Origin: Artocarpus heterophyllus
Taxonomy: Eukaryota > Streptophyta > Magnoliopsida > Rosales > Moraceae
Length of the DNA: 64,000 nt
NCBI GenBank assembly: GCA_025403435.1
Contig: CM046348.1
Span: 17,211,679 to 17,275,678, forward strand
Direction of reading: 5' to 3'
The position numbers and the translations under genes are program-made. The notes beneath the pieces were generated by a model that made no database searches, was not told the origin of the DNA, and worked only from the letters and a program-made list of their open reading frames with translations. This document shows positions 23,019 through 31,926 of this stretch, one piece after another. Numbering within the stretch: position 1 is the stretch's first letter; each line of letters opens with the position of its first letter.

Positions 23019-24349
23019 CTAATTTATATATGTAAACATGATTAAATAACTAATAAGTAGGGAATATATTGAAGCTTCTGCGGCTTTGATAATTGTCTTG
23101 TAATTTTGATGTTCTTTGCGGTAATGCCAAAGAGGTCACTACCTTGGAAGACTTTTTGGCTTGCTGAGCGTAAAGTAGTTCATGTCAAAGTTGATATACT
23201 ACTGGTAAATGTCACTATTACGTACATCTTAAGGCATCTCTTGAGAGAGTTATGCTTTGCGTTAGATGACAAAATTTATGCTTATATGTGACTGAACAGA
23301 ACTTTTCCGTTTATGGCACATCGGCAATTGGCACCCATCCTTTAGCAAGATGTAAGAAAAAATAATATAATTAAATCCTTCATATATATATATATATATA
23401 TAGTGTATACATAGACACATATATATTATATATATATATGTATCTACAAATTTTCAAAGTTAGAGCCAGCCAAACTGCCACTCTAAGTTACGCCGGCCAT
23501 TGTATGATCCATTATTGGACCAAAACACTTAAAGGGGAAAAGCAGAGAACATGAGATTATTTTTTGAGGGCCGTAATGTTGGAGTTGTCTCTCATATATT
23601 TTAAGATCAAAAGACATATAAGAGAATATAAAATTACATGAACGCCTCCTCTTTTGATCTTGTGGATTGGAATGAATGCACTAAGGCAACAAGATATTAG
23701 AGCTATATGATGGAGTGTAAAAACATTTAAGGTTTTTCACTCGAGTTTTCCTCTCACATTGAAGCTCTAACTCGGAGGTCACATTTCGAGTCCCTTAAAT
23801 AAGCGAAGCCTAGGTATGGGAAGTGTGTAAGTACATCCTCTTAGCCCTAGGATTGAATCCTAACCGATTCAACAAATCGATAGAACTCAGTTGCTAAGGA
23901 TAAGCTTGATTCTCACTGAACTGAAGTTCTAGAAATGGCAGTGTTGACGGGGCACGATCTTCATGGGTGTTGCCACATCAGTGATCTTTTTGAGCTACTT
24001 ACACACACTACCAAAAAACTACAATTTAAAATAATTTGAAACTACATATGAAAATATGTTAGTTCTGAATTTTAAAACTCAAATGAACTAAAAGTTTATC
24101 TTGAAAAATCCTTACAGAACTCACAAATTTTGTTAAGTTAATTTATCAAATTAATCTATATACAATTAAGTCCAAATCAACTTAACTACTTTAAATTCAA
24201 ATGAATAGAAAATTCTTTGACTCAAATTTGAATTCGAATCACATAATCTCCATCCAGTGTCTTTGGATTATTCTCAGAATATTCCTCTCTCAATATCTCT
24301 TCATAATCTAAATTTAAACAAAAAGGAAGTGCACAATAACTTGCCACAC
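23019..24349. other. Intergenic DNA with a TA microsatellite
   Basis: A compound TA repeat spans about 23384-23442, interrupted by GTGTATACATAGACACA. The plus frame 23106-23291 is short and unrecognised. The rest shows no gene-like signature. Confidence 0.55.
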
Positions 24350-24359
24350 AAGCAACTAT

Positions 24360-24910
24360 TGAGCGTTTTGGCTCCTCGGCCAGAGCCTAACGGGACCTTC
24401 GAACGTATTGCCAGGGAGGCTGCTCAGGGAGCTTCTACGCAAATTTGCCTCCCGCGGGGAGAGCACGTCCCCAAGAGTCGAACCCGTTTTCTCTTGAATA
24501 AGAGGGTCTTAGGGCCTATCGCAGGTACCAATCCAACTAATTTAAAAACGCACGTTTTTATGTTGAAGTATTTTGGTCCCTGACCGGAGCCTAGTGGATA
24601 CCTCGAACGTATTGCCGAAGAGACTGCTCGGGGAGCCTTGCGGGGATTTGCCTTCCGTGGGGGGTGCGTGTCCCTTGGGTTCGAACCTTTAACTTCTTAA
24701 ATAAGAGGTTTTTAGTTGCTTCCCAGGTGGTTGGATTGGTACCTGAGATAGGCTCTAAAACCCTCTTATTCAAGAGGAAACGAGTTCGACTCTTAAGGGA
24801 CGTGCTCCCTCCGCGGAAGGCAAATCTACGTGGAGGCTCCCCGAGCAGCCTCCCCAACAATACGTTCGAGGCTTTCATCAGGCTCCGGCCGGGGAGCCAA
24901 AACCCTCAAC
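24360..24910. repeat. SINE-like repeat in direct and inverted copies (large hairpin)
   Basis: Three related units of about 170-180 bp: unit A (about 24365-24540) and unit B (about 24565-24732) in one orientation, unit C (about 24735-24905) inverted against B with almost no spacer, so B and C could fold into a hairpin of about 340 nt. Shared text includes GGCTCCTCGGCCAGAGCC, GAGGCTGCTCAGGGAGC and ACCAATCCAAC. Read in the C orientation the unit carries GAGTTCGACTCTTAAG; unit B carries GGGTTCGAACC. Both resemble the tRNA B box of Pol III promoters, which is why I call it SINE-like. No confident A box or 3' tail was found. The ORFs at 24257-24583, 24591-24878 and 24664-24966 are by-products of this repeat. 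Confidence 0.5.
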
Positions 24911-25242
24911 AACAACCATTTGGATCAATCCAATTTCAAATTTTAGGCATCCAAAAATCTCGATAACAACTACACACATAATGTTGACATCTGATGAACA
25001 CAATGATCACACAATTGTCCCCCAATGGGAGGCAAATCCATGTGGAGGCTCCCCGAGCAGCCTCCCCGGTAATAAGTTTGAGGCTCCCGTCAGGCTTCGG
25101 TTAGGGAGCCAAAACCCTCAACAACAACCATTTGGATCAATCCAATTTCAAATTTTAGGCGTCCACAAATCCCGATAACAACTACACACATATTGTTGAC
25201 GTTTGATGAACACAATGATCACACAATTATTATCACACAAAA
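24819..25242. repeat. Tandem duplication with 212-bp period
   Basis: The segment beginning GCAAATCTACGTGGAGGC (about 24820) recurs as GCAAATCCATGTGGAGGC about 212 bp later (25032). Both copies continue through AACCCTCAACAACAACC, CAATCCAATTTCAAATTT and CACAATGATCACACAATT. Unit C of the SINE-like cluster forms the first part of the duplicated segment. Confidence 0.8.
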
Positions 25243-25699
25243 CTAAAAAAAGATGCTACATGGGATCCTGAGAAGTCAATATAGTGACAAATGTAAATTG
25301 TACACATGAAGGGTTACAAACCTTAAGAATCTCCCTCTATGACTTCCTTGGGATCAAAACACAATTGCAAAACAGAGTTAGACTGTGCACACATCTTAGG
25401 AAATGAACATAGTTAAAAAATTAATGATTAAAGCATAATAAGCAGCTATGAACAAAATATCCCATGCATTGAAAAGGTTAAAACTCCCCTTGACAAAAAT
25501 AATCTACTCCCCCTAAATAAACAAAACAAACTCTCCCTTAGTTCTCCCCCTTTTTGACAAAAGGAGATCAAAGTAATCATGCAAAACAAGATGAAATATC
25601 TTCAGCAAATGAGGAGTAGAAAACACAATACCTAAGTAAAACCAATAAAAAAAAAAAGCAAATGATTGTCTTGGAAGGAGAAATAGTAATAGGAATAAG
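25243..25699. other. Spacer between repeat cluster and ORF relic
   Basis: Mixed sequence including C-rich CTCCCCCTAAATAAAC and CTCCCCCTTTTTGAC stretches (25505-25560), which resemble non-coding parts of plant retroelements. No coding feature found. Confidence 0.4.
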
Positions 25700-28045
25700 T
25701 AAAAGAAATCAACTTCAGGCATTTGGATCATTTGGTGGCTGGAATTGCAGTGGTCTTGGTGGTCTTTGTTGGCTGTTGTGTTGGTACTATATGCATTGGT
25801 TGTGAAGAAAGTGGAATTGTTTGCACAGAGGAAGCTGGAGCAATGACTATCTTTACAACTTTTTCTTGCTTAGTAGAATCTGTAAGAAATTTACATATAT
25901 ACAGAGTTATGATTTTCATATATGCATAAACCAAATTGCATGAACATCATCTAAATGGGAAAACGTAAAGGATAGAAAAAAATCTAACATCCAGCTATTG
26001 ATAATCTAAAGAATGAATGGATAGTTTTTCTACAAGAATTCCTAAAGAAAAATTTTGTGAAAGAAAAAGCTCTTCTAAACCTTCTGCAATTTTGAGAGAT
26101 GGTGTATTTTTGAAAATAATGGCACAGGCATAAGGACCCTCTATGACGTGATATTTATAGACACCCACCATTAGGGTATGTTACCATCAAGAGACATCTC
26201 TGAAACAAGGCCTTCTTTCTGAAGCGTTATAACAATTCAGAGATATTTTTTGGTTGACACCCTTTAGAAAATATACACACGTTGGACCACTTAAATTTAT
26301 TTTTATTTATTTATTATCATTTAAAAAACTAAATAAATAATAATAAATAAATTAAAAATAACAGAATCCTCCCTGTCCTTAGATCCTGAGCTCTCTCTGG
26401 ATTCTTCTTCTAATTCGAAGCTAGATTCTTCCTTCTATTCAGCTTGTGATGGAATAGGCACCTTCTATAAAAGCTTAGCTGTAGTCATAACAAATTGGTC
26501 AGTTTTTGTCTTATCAGCTGAGCTTTCATTAAATTCTTCTTCGCTCTCTTTTTCTTCTTTTTCTTCAGAGCTCGAGCCTTCTTCTTCTTCTGACACTTCT
26601 TCTTCAGTTTCCTCTTCTTTCCTCTTCATAGTAGCAACAACTTCTTTCTTCTTCTCAACAACATCAACTTCTTTCTTTTCTTGCACTGGAGGAGGAGATG
26701 GTTGTGTAGTTAATGGGGCTACTTCTGTTGAAGGTGATGCTGAAGTTTTGAGATAATCTACAACAATATCTCGCAGCATTCCTACCTCATCTTTCACATC
26801 CTTGTTCTCTTTTGTCACTTATTTAGGCTATCATTGAGGCTCATAGTATTAGAAATCATCTTGTTAAGATGTTGACTAATCTTGTTTTCAAGCTTCCCAA
26901 TGTTAGTCAAGAGATCTTGGCGCAAATTTTCATTGAGTTCTTGCTTCTTCTCAACACTAGCTGTCAAAGCAGCTTTCTCCTCCTCAAGGTGTTTGTACAA
27001 AGCAGGAGCAGTCAAAAGTTTCTACTAGTTATATGGACAATTCTCTTTCCTAGGTGACTGCAGCTTTAAATAATTTTGAGGATTTGAAACTGGTTGAAGT
27101 CAGAAAAGCATGCATGGGAATCTGACCTTCATGTTTGTACATCTTATCCCTTGATCAATGGCCATGTTGTGAATGGGACATAGAAATGGCAGGATTTTCA
27201 TGTCTGCTCCTCCATAGGCGCCCTCAACAATCATCCTATCCCTGATTGTGTACATAAACTGAGCCATGTCTTCCGAAATGGTGGCAGCATGTTTGGCAAG
27301 ATACCAATTGTTCATGGTGATTCTGTGTATGATTTTGTGCTTTTCAATACGTACAGCTTTGGTTAGTTTCTTGAGAGAAGTGGTCCTCTTGCCCATTAGC
27401 TCACTGGCTATAGCCACTATACGCATAGACTTATCCAATTCTACAAAAGGCCCAACATTACTAATCCCCAAATACTACATTGAAAACAGCTGAATTTATC
27501 TGCAATCCTAGAGACCATCTTCGAGTAGAATTCTCTAACTAGATCTAGTTGTGGACTTAGTGAATAGAAGATAGTTTTCATCAACCTTAATTTTTCAAGA
27601 ATGGTTTTTATACCATTTCGGGAACCACAACTCTTATATGAATTCTCGTGGAACCATCTCTTAGCATCTTTTGATACAAACTTATAAGAAGCAAGGTTGA
27701 TTAATGCCTTACGAAAAGTTAGAATTGCTCTGTTAATTTCTTCCTTAAACTCTTACTGGCTATGTTTTCTGCTGTGGCGATATTGGTTCTTTTTCCTCCT
27801 CTATTTGTTCAACCCACTTAAAATTAAATTATTTGACTGCTACATCCAATTTCTTGGATTTCTTCACAGGCTTCTTTTCTTTCTTTGAAGTGGCATTTTT
27901 CTTCTTTTTAACCTTTTCCTTTTTTTCTCTACTCTCTCTTTTCGGTCATGGTGAGAGATGGTTCTCCGTCAACTGATGGTTGAGCTTGATGCACATCAGA
28001 GGAGCTGATATCGACTGTGGTTTTTTTGGAGGCTTTGAAGGCCAT
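25700..28045 (-). pseudogene. Decayed plant transposon-associated ORF (Transposase_32-like / gag-like)
   Basis: A minus-strand coding trace can be followed through several frames. It starts with ATG at 28045 (MAFKASKKTTVDISSSD, then a stop near 27925). A segment at about 27680-27470 contains WFHENSYKSCG and LVREFYSKMV. An open piece at 27471-27100 (123 codons) contains ELDKSMRIVAIASELMGKR and MNNWYLAKHAATISED. Next is 27015-26815, Glu/Lys/Asn-rich with coiled-coil character, then 26818-26465 (117 codons), very acidic and Ser/Glu-rich. After a possible intron with 3' site TTTCTTACAG (about 25880-25890) comes a Pro/Thr/Ser-rich tail at 25728-25880. The order (EFY motif, middle W-x-L block, long charged tail) is like the transposon-associated proteins found beside plant Ty3/gypsy elements, and like the ORFs at 37.8 and 42-44 kb. 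Multiple stops and frameshifts make it non-functional. The family assignment is tentative. Confidence 0.45.
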
Positions 28046-28273
28046 CCTCACGATCTAAGAGGGAATTGAACAAAGAAAAATAGACAAATTTCTCTAGAGA
28101 GAGGAAGTTGGAGTTTAAAGAACAAGAGAGAGAGAGAATTTTTTTGAATGAGAGGGAAACTAAAATCAGGTGTAACCCAAAAAAAAATTAATTGGGTATT
28201 TAAAGTGAGAAAGATTAGAAATTGCAAGCTAAATCTCATGTTTAAAATTTCAAATAAAAAATGGTTGAGATTA

Positions 28274-28820
28274 GGGTATGTTTGTTTCATACATTCTTTG
28301 AACTCAATTGACTTAAATTTGGATTCGAGTATCAAGAATCCTTCGGATACGTGATTGTTTCCCCTAAAATCTGAATCATTTGAGTATCAAGAATTCAAGT
28401 TTTCAGAGTTCTCATCATCCTTAATTTTTTTATACTCAGATATCTTAACTACAATAAAAAGTAAAATTCTCTCTCCTATATTTGAGAAAAAAAAATCATA
28501 ACTTCGTCATTTGATATTTAATCGAGATGATTCTTTTTTCACTGTATTCCTAATGAAGAGAGCAATAAATCAAGATCCATATTGTATATTTTTTAGGATC
28601 ATTAACATTAAGATTTTATTAGATTTAGTAATAAATTAAAAACTATCTTCACTATCTTTCTAAACACAAATTCTAATTTTATTTCATACTCAGATTAAAA
28701 CTTAAATACACATCTAAATGTCAATTCGAATAACGATTCAAATCACCAACTTAAATCCTAATTCAAATCACACTAACTTAAATTAAATCACTAATTCAAA
28801 TCCATTTGCCAAACGGACCC
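28274..28820. mobile_element. MITE-like element of about 550 bp
   Basis: The left end reads TTAGGGTATGTTTGTTTC (from 28271); the right end reads GCCAAACGGACCCTAA (to 28823). The reverse complement of the right end is TTAGGGTCCGTTTGGC, so the termini are imperfect inverted repeats of about 16 bp with further weaker similarity inward (GATTC and AATTC-rich text). A TA dinucleotide flanks both ends and may be the target duplication. No transposase frame is present. Superfamily (Tc1/mariner or PIF/Harbinger) is undecided. Confidence 0.5.
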
Positions 28821-28823
28821 TAA

Positions 28824-29585
28824 GCATATCAACTATATCCGGCTGTACATAAATTAACAAAATCCTTTTAAATTCTGATAATTAGTTTCAAACAAAAATG
28901 GCATGTCAAGTGACACGAGATAAAAATAGTATTTTTTACATACTTAAATAATATTGTGTATCCCAATTTATTATTTTTTTCAAATGCATTTTAGGGGAAA
29001 ATCTTTAAGTTTCTATATATGTGAACATATAAAAAATCCATGGCGCTCTTTTATTTTTGAGTGCAATCGAAACCAATTTTTGCGCTTTTTTTTTTTTTGT
29101 GCGCTGTATATAAACACACGCATATGCATGGACTTATTTTTAATAGATAGTTGCCAATGGTTATATTTTTTAACAGGGTATATTTTAACAATAGATGATA
29201 TGGTATAATAAAAATTTAAATTCATTAATTATTGTATTTTTTTAATTATTAAGTTAATTACTACTGTTTAATCCATTATACACTGTTAATAATAACAGTT
29301 TTTATTGAAAACGTAAAAACCCATATACTTAAAAGTATTGTTTGCAATCAAAAAGTGGACGGAGTTTTTTTTTTTTTTTAATCAAAACAGGTAAAAAAAA
29401 ATTGTCAATAAGTTAAAAAAGGATGGTAGTCTTTTAAATATAGATGATAAAAGTGACTTGTTTTTAAGCATGTTTGTTTGAGAAAATCAAAATGACGTGT
29501 GTCAAAAGAAAAAGTTGGCACAAGAGAAAAAGTCTAGTTTGAATTTAGTACTCCTCATCAAAGATGCAATCGATAAAATATAGGC
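28824..29585. other. AT-rich region upstream of the LBD gene
   Basis: No ORF of note: 28954-29208 and 29013-29225 are low-complexity frames overlapping a T run at 29086-29098. This stretch should contain the distal promoter of the LBD gene. I see no motif I can assign. Confidence 0.5.
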
Positions 29586-29593
29586 TATAAAAA
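29586..29593 (+). promoter_or_regulatory. TATA box of the LBD gene
   Basis: TATAAAAA in the context GGCTATAAAAACGG lies 126 bp upstream of the LBD start codon. A transcription start about 30 bp downstream would be near 29617, giving a leader of roughly 95 nt. Confidence 0.65.
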
Positions 29594-29617
29594 CGGAGAA
29601 CTTGGGGCCTACCTAAA

Positions 29618-29653
29618 ATGGAGGCCTTAAGCAATGGCTTAACCTGTCTTTAG
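29618..29653 (+). other. 11-codon upstream ORF in the LBD leader
   Basis: ATG at 29618 in good context (AAAATGG) opens an 11-codon frame, MEALSNGLTCL, ending TAG at 29651-29653, 58 nt before the LBD start. It is in the leader only if transcription starts at or before 29617, which the TATA position makes borderline. If included, it should reduce or condition LBD translation. Confidence 0.45.
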
Positions 29654-29660
29654 GTTAAGC
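29637..29660 (+). promoter_or_regulatory. Perfect 9-bp hairpin in the LBD leader
   Basis: GCTTAACCT (29637-29645) pairs with AGGTTAAGC (29652-29660) around the six-base loop GTCTTT. The uORF stop codon lies across the loop and the second arm. As RNA it could affect ribosome scanning; as DNA it could be a dyad binding site. Confidence 0.6.
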
Positions 29661-29711
29661 CGGTACTTTTGGTTTGGCAGATTTCCTTGGATTAAACAAA
29701 CAATTCGAACA

Positions 29712-30383
29712 ATGGCATCGACGAACTCTCATTCGCCATGCGCAGCGTGCAAGTTTCTCAGAAGAAAGTGCACGCAAGAGTGCGTGTTTGCGCCCTACTT
29801 CCCACCAGACCAGCCACAGAAGTTCGCCAGCGTGCACAGGGTGTACGGTGCCAGCAACGTGGCCAAGATCCTCAATGAGTTGCCAGTTATGCATCGCGAG
29901 GAGGCCGTAATCTCCCTAGCCTACGAGGCTGAGGCCCGCTTGAGGGACCCAGTATTCGGATGCGTTGGCTTCATCACCATCCTCCACAACCGCCTCAAGC
30001 AGATCCAAGCAGAGGTCCACGCCTCCAAGAAGGAGCTCGCCACCTATATGGGCCCACAAGCTATGATGGCGATGATGTCACCGCCCTATAGCTTGGCCCC
30101 TCCACCGCCATCTCTTGGCATTCAACCCGTTCCGTCTGCGCAGCTCTTGATCCGGGAGCCGGTGAATCCTCAACACCATCATCAACAGCAACAACATCAA
30201 CTGTTTAATGGCGGATATGATCATGTTCCAGCCGTCAACGGCGGGTTTAATAATCAGATGAGCGGTAGCGGTTCTCCTAGCGGTGGTGTTGCCTCTCCTT
30301 CTATGGGTTTGGGAGGTTTTGATAATGTTCCAAATTATCACATCCAAGCTCAACAACAACAAGCGCATCTTCCTTTTTCTTGA
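29712..30383 (+). CDS. LOB-domain transcription factor, LBD36/ASL1-like
   Basis: A single-exon gene of 223 codons for a plant-specific class I LOB/AS2-domain nuclear DNA-binding protein; members act in organ boundary and leaf or flower patterning. Residues 8-109 form the domain. The zinc-finger-like block has Cys10, Cys13, Cys20 and Cys24 (CX2CX6CX3C). The GAS block runs from about Phe38 to Leu57 with Gly46-Ala-Ser. The conserved LRDPVFGCVG is at residues 77-86. The zipper-like helix has spacing 6-3-6 at Leu91, Ile98, Val102 and Leu109, so the two central leucines of the AS2-type LX6LX3LX6L are replaced by Ile and Val. KKELATYMGPQAM (residues 106-118) just after the domain is characteristic of the LBD36/ASL1 branch as I know it. 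The tail is Pro-rich (124-140), His/Gln-rich (154-163) and Gly/Ser-rich, shorter than Arabidopsis LBD36. The start has good context (AACAATGGC). Orthology to LBD36 is inferred; membership of the LBD family is certain. Confidence 0.95.
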   Translation: MASTNSHSPCAACKFLRRKCTQECVFAPYFPPDQPQKFASVHRVYGASNVAKILNELPVMHREEAVISLAYEAEARLRDPVFGCVGFITILHNRLKQIQAEVHASKKELATYMGPQAMMAMMSPPYSLAPPPPSLGIQPVPSAQLLIREPVNPQHHHQQQQHQLFNGGYDHVPAVNGGFNNQMSGSGSPSGGVASPSMGLGGFDNVPNYHIQAQQQQAHLPFS

Positions 30384-31414
30384 ATATCAGCTTCAAGTAC
30401 AACTCATGATTCAGTCACAGCAGAAATCAGAAGGAGATCATCAGCAAAACTAAACACTTTCATGTTATTCAAGGCATTCATCTCGGTATACATATATCCG
30501 ATACCTACTTTCTTTTTTTTTTTTCTCTTTTTTTTGGCAGTATTGCGTGGTTTTCAAATAAGGATTACTTTTCTATTATATTTACATTTCTTGTCCATGT
30601 TATCAGATTTTACGAGGAATGATAACTCATTTCTCAATTAGAAGTAAGACCAAAAAAAGAGATTGTTCTGGAGTTAAAGATAGAAACGCTCTTAGACAAA
30701 CGACATCTTGTTCAAACCCGAACATTTTATTGCCTTTTTTTTTTTTTTTTTTCTGCGAACTTATTTCAAAGAGCCTAAGATCATTAAGCAGTTAATAGAA
30801 ACTAATCAAAACTCTTTTATTAGTTCTATGTTTAATCTGATTATTTAATGAATTCCCAACATTCAAAGTTGCTTTAAGTTTCACATCTCTATTTTTTTAT
30901 TTTTTTTTAACGATGAAAACTGTGTGAGCGAACAGGAGATGTACTATAACAGCATGTTTACTTATCAGAAGTGGGGAATAAGAGTGGAGAATACGAATCA
31001 ACCTCATATTTAGTTATCTAATTTTATCTTAAGATCAGAGTGGGATAGTGTGGGCCTCACAATAATTTGAGATCGAAGAAAAGGATTAGCAATTCTGGTA
31101 TTCTCATTCTGATAACAAAATTAAATTAGTACTTTATCCTTATGTTTACTCGGATGGTCTTAAGTCCAGTACCGTATCTGGTCCAGACAACAATTCCAAC
31201 CCTTAGATGCAAATTGAACAGCCGTGATCCAATAAAGGGTATGCTAAGACAGAAACAAAGTAGGTATATGTGTATATGTTAAAAAGTGATAGAAAATATA
31301 ATTAATTGTTTAAAAAATGTAACCTAATAAACGAATTGTCATTTAAATCGTTTATATGGGAACATCTATCTTATTGCCCAGTTGTAGCACAGGCAGTACT
31401 TAATCCAACAGTTA
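30384..31414. other. LBD 3' flank and intergenic DNA
   Basis: The first few hundred bases should hold the 3' UTR; no classical AATAAA was found close by. T runs occur at 30508-30534 and 30735-30752. ATGTTTACT-type sequences at about 30955 and 31142 are direct, not inverted, so I did not call a transposon from them. Confidence 0.45.
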
Positions 31415-31416
31415 TA

Positions 31417-31579
31417 GGGTGTTTGAAAAGGTGGTGGGAACTACTTTTACTGTAACATGTGAGAGTTTTACACTATAGTATATTTTTTTATTGTTACTGT
31501 AACATGTGAGAACTTTATACTATTCATAACTGAGATTGTAGTAGGAACTGAGTGGTTCCCATCACTGTCAAACACCCCC
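31417..31579. mobile_element. MITE of about 163 bp
   Basis: The left end is TAGGGTGTTTGAAAAGGTGG and the right end CACTGTCAAACACCCCCTA. The reverse complement of the right end, TAGGGGGTGTTTGACAGTG, matches the left as a terminal inverted repeat. Inner parts also pair (TGGGAACTAC with GTGGTTCCCA). TA dinucleotides at 31415-31416 and 31580-31581 may be the target duplication. An internal direct repeat, TTACTGTAACATGTGAGA, occurs twice about 58 bp apart. No coding capacity. Confidence 0.65.
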
Positions 31580-31581
31580 TA

Positions 31582-31887
31582 GAAAAGGAGGTGTGCTGAA
31601 ATAAATGGCCATAAAAGAAGGTATATAATATCTTACTATAATATTGCCTACACATAATATTTTTCTAATTGCAGATTTGTAATTTTTTTTTCATTTTTTC
31701 AACAAATGATTCCATCCAACTCACCCCTAAAGGTCTAAAATCGATCGATTAAATACACAAAATCCTTTATACAAGAAACTTTGAAAAAGTTGACCTTTCA
31801 ACAAGAAGAAAACCTATTGTTAATGGGATGGTTGAAGAAAAATTTCAATGGCATTCAGAAGCGAAACGTCCTTTTGAAGAATTAGTG

Positions 31888-31926
<39 letters not shown>

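Noticed and set aside
30955..31150. Possible transposon with ATGTTTACT ends
   Set aside because: The two end sequences are direct repeats, not inverted, and no target duplication was found.
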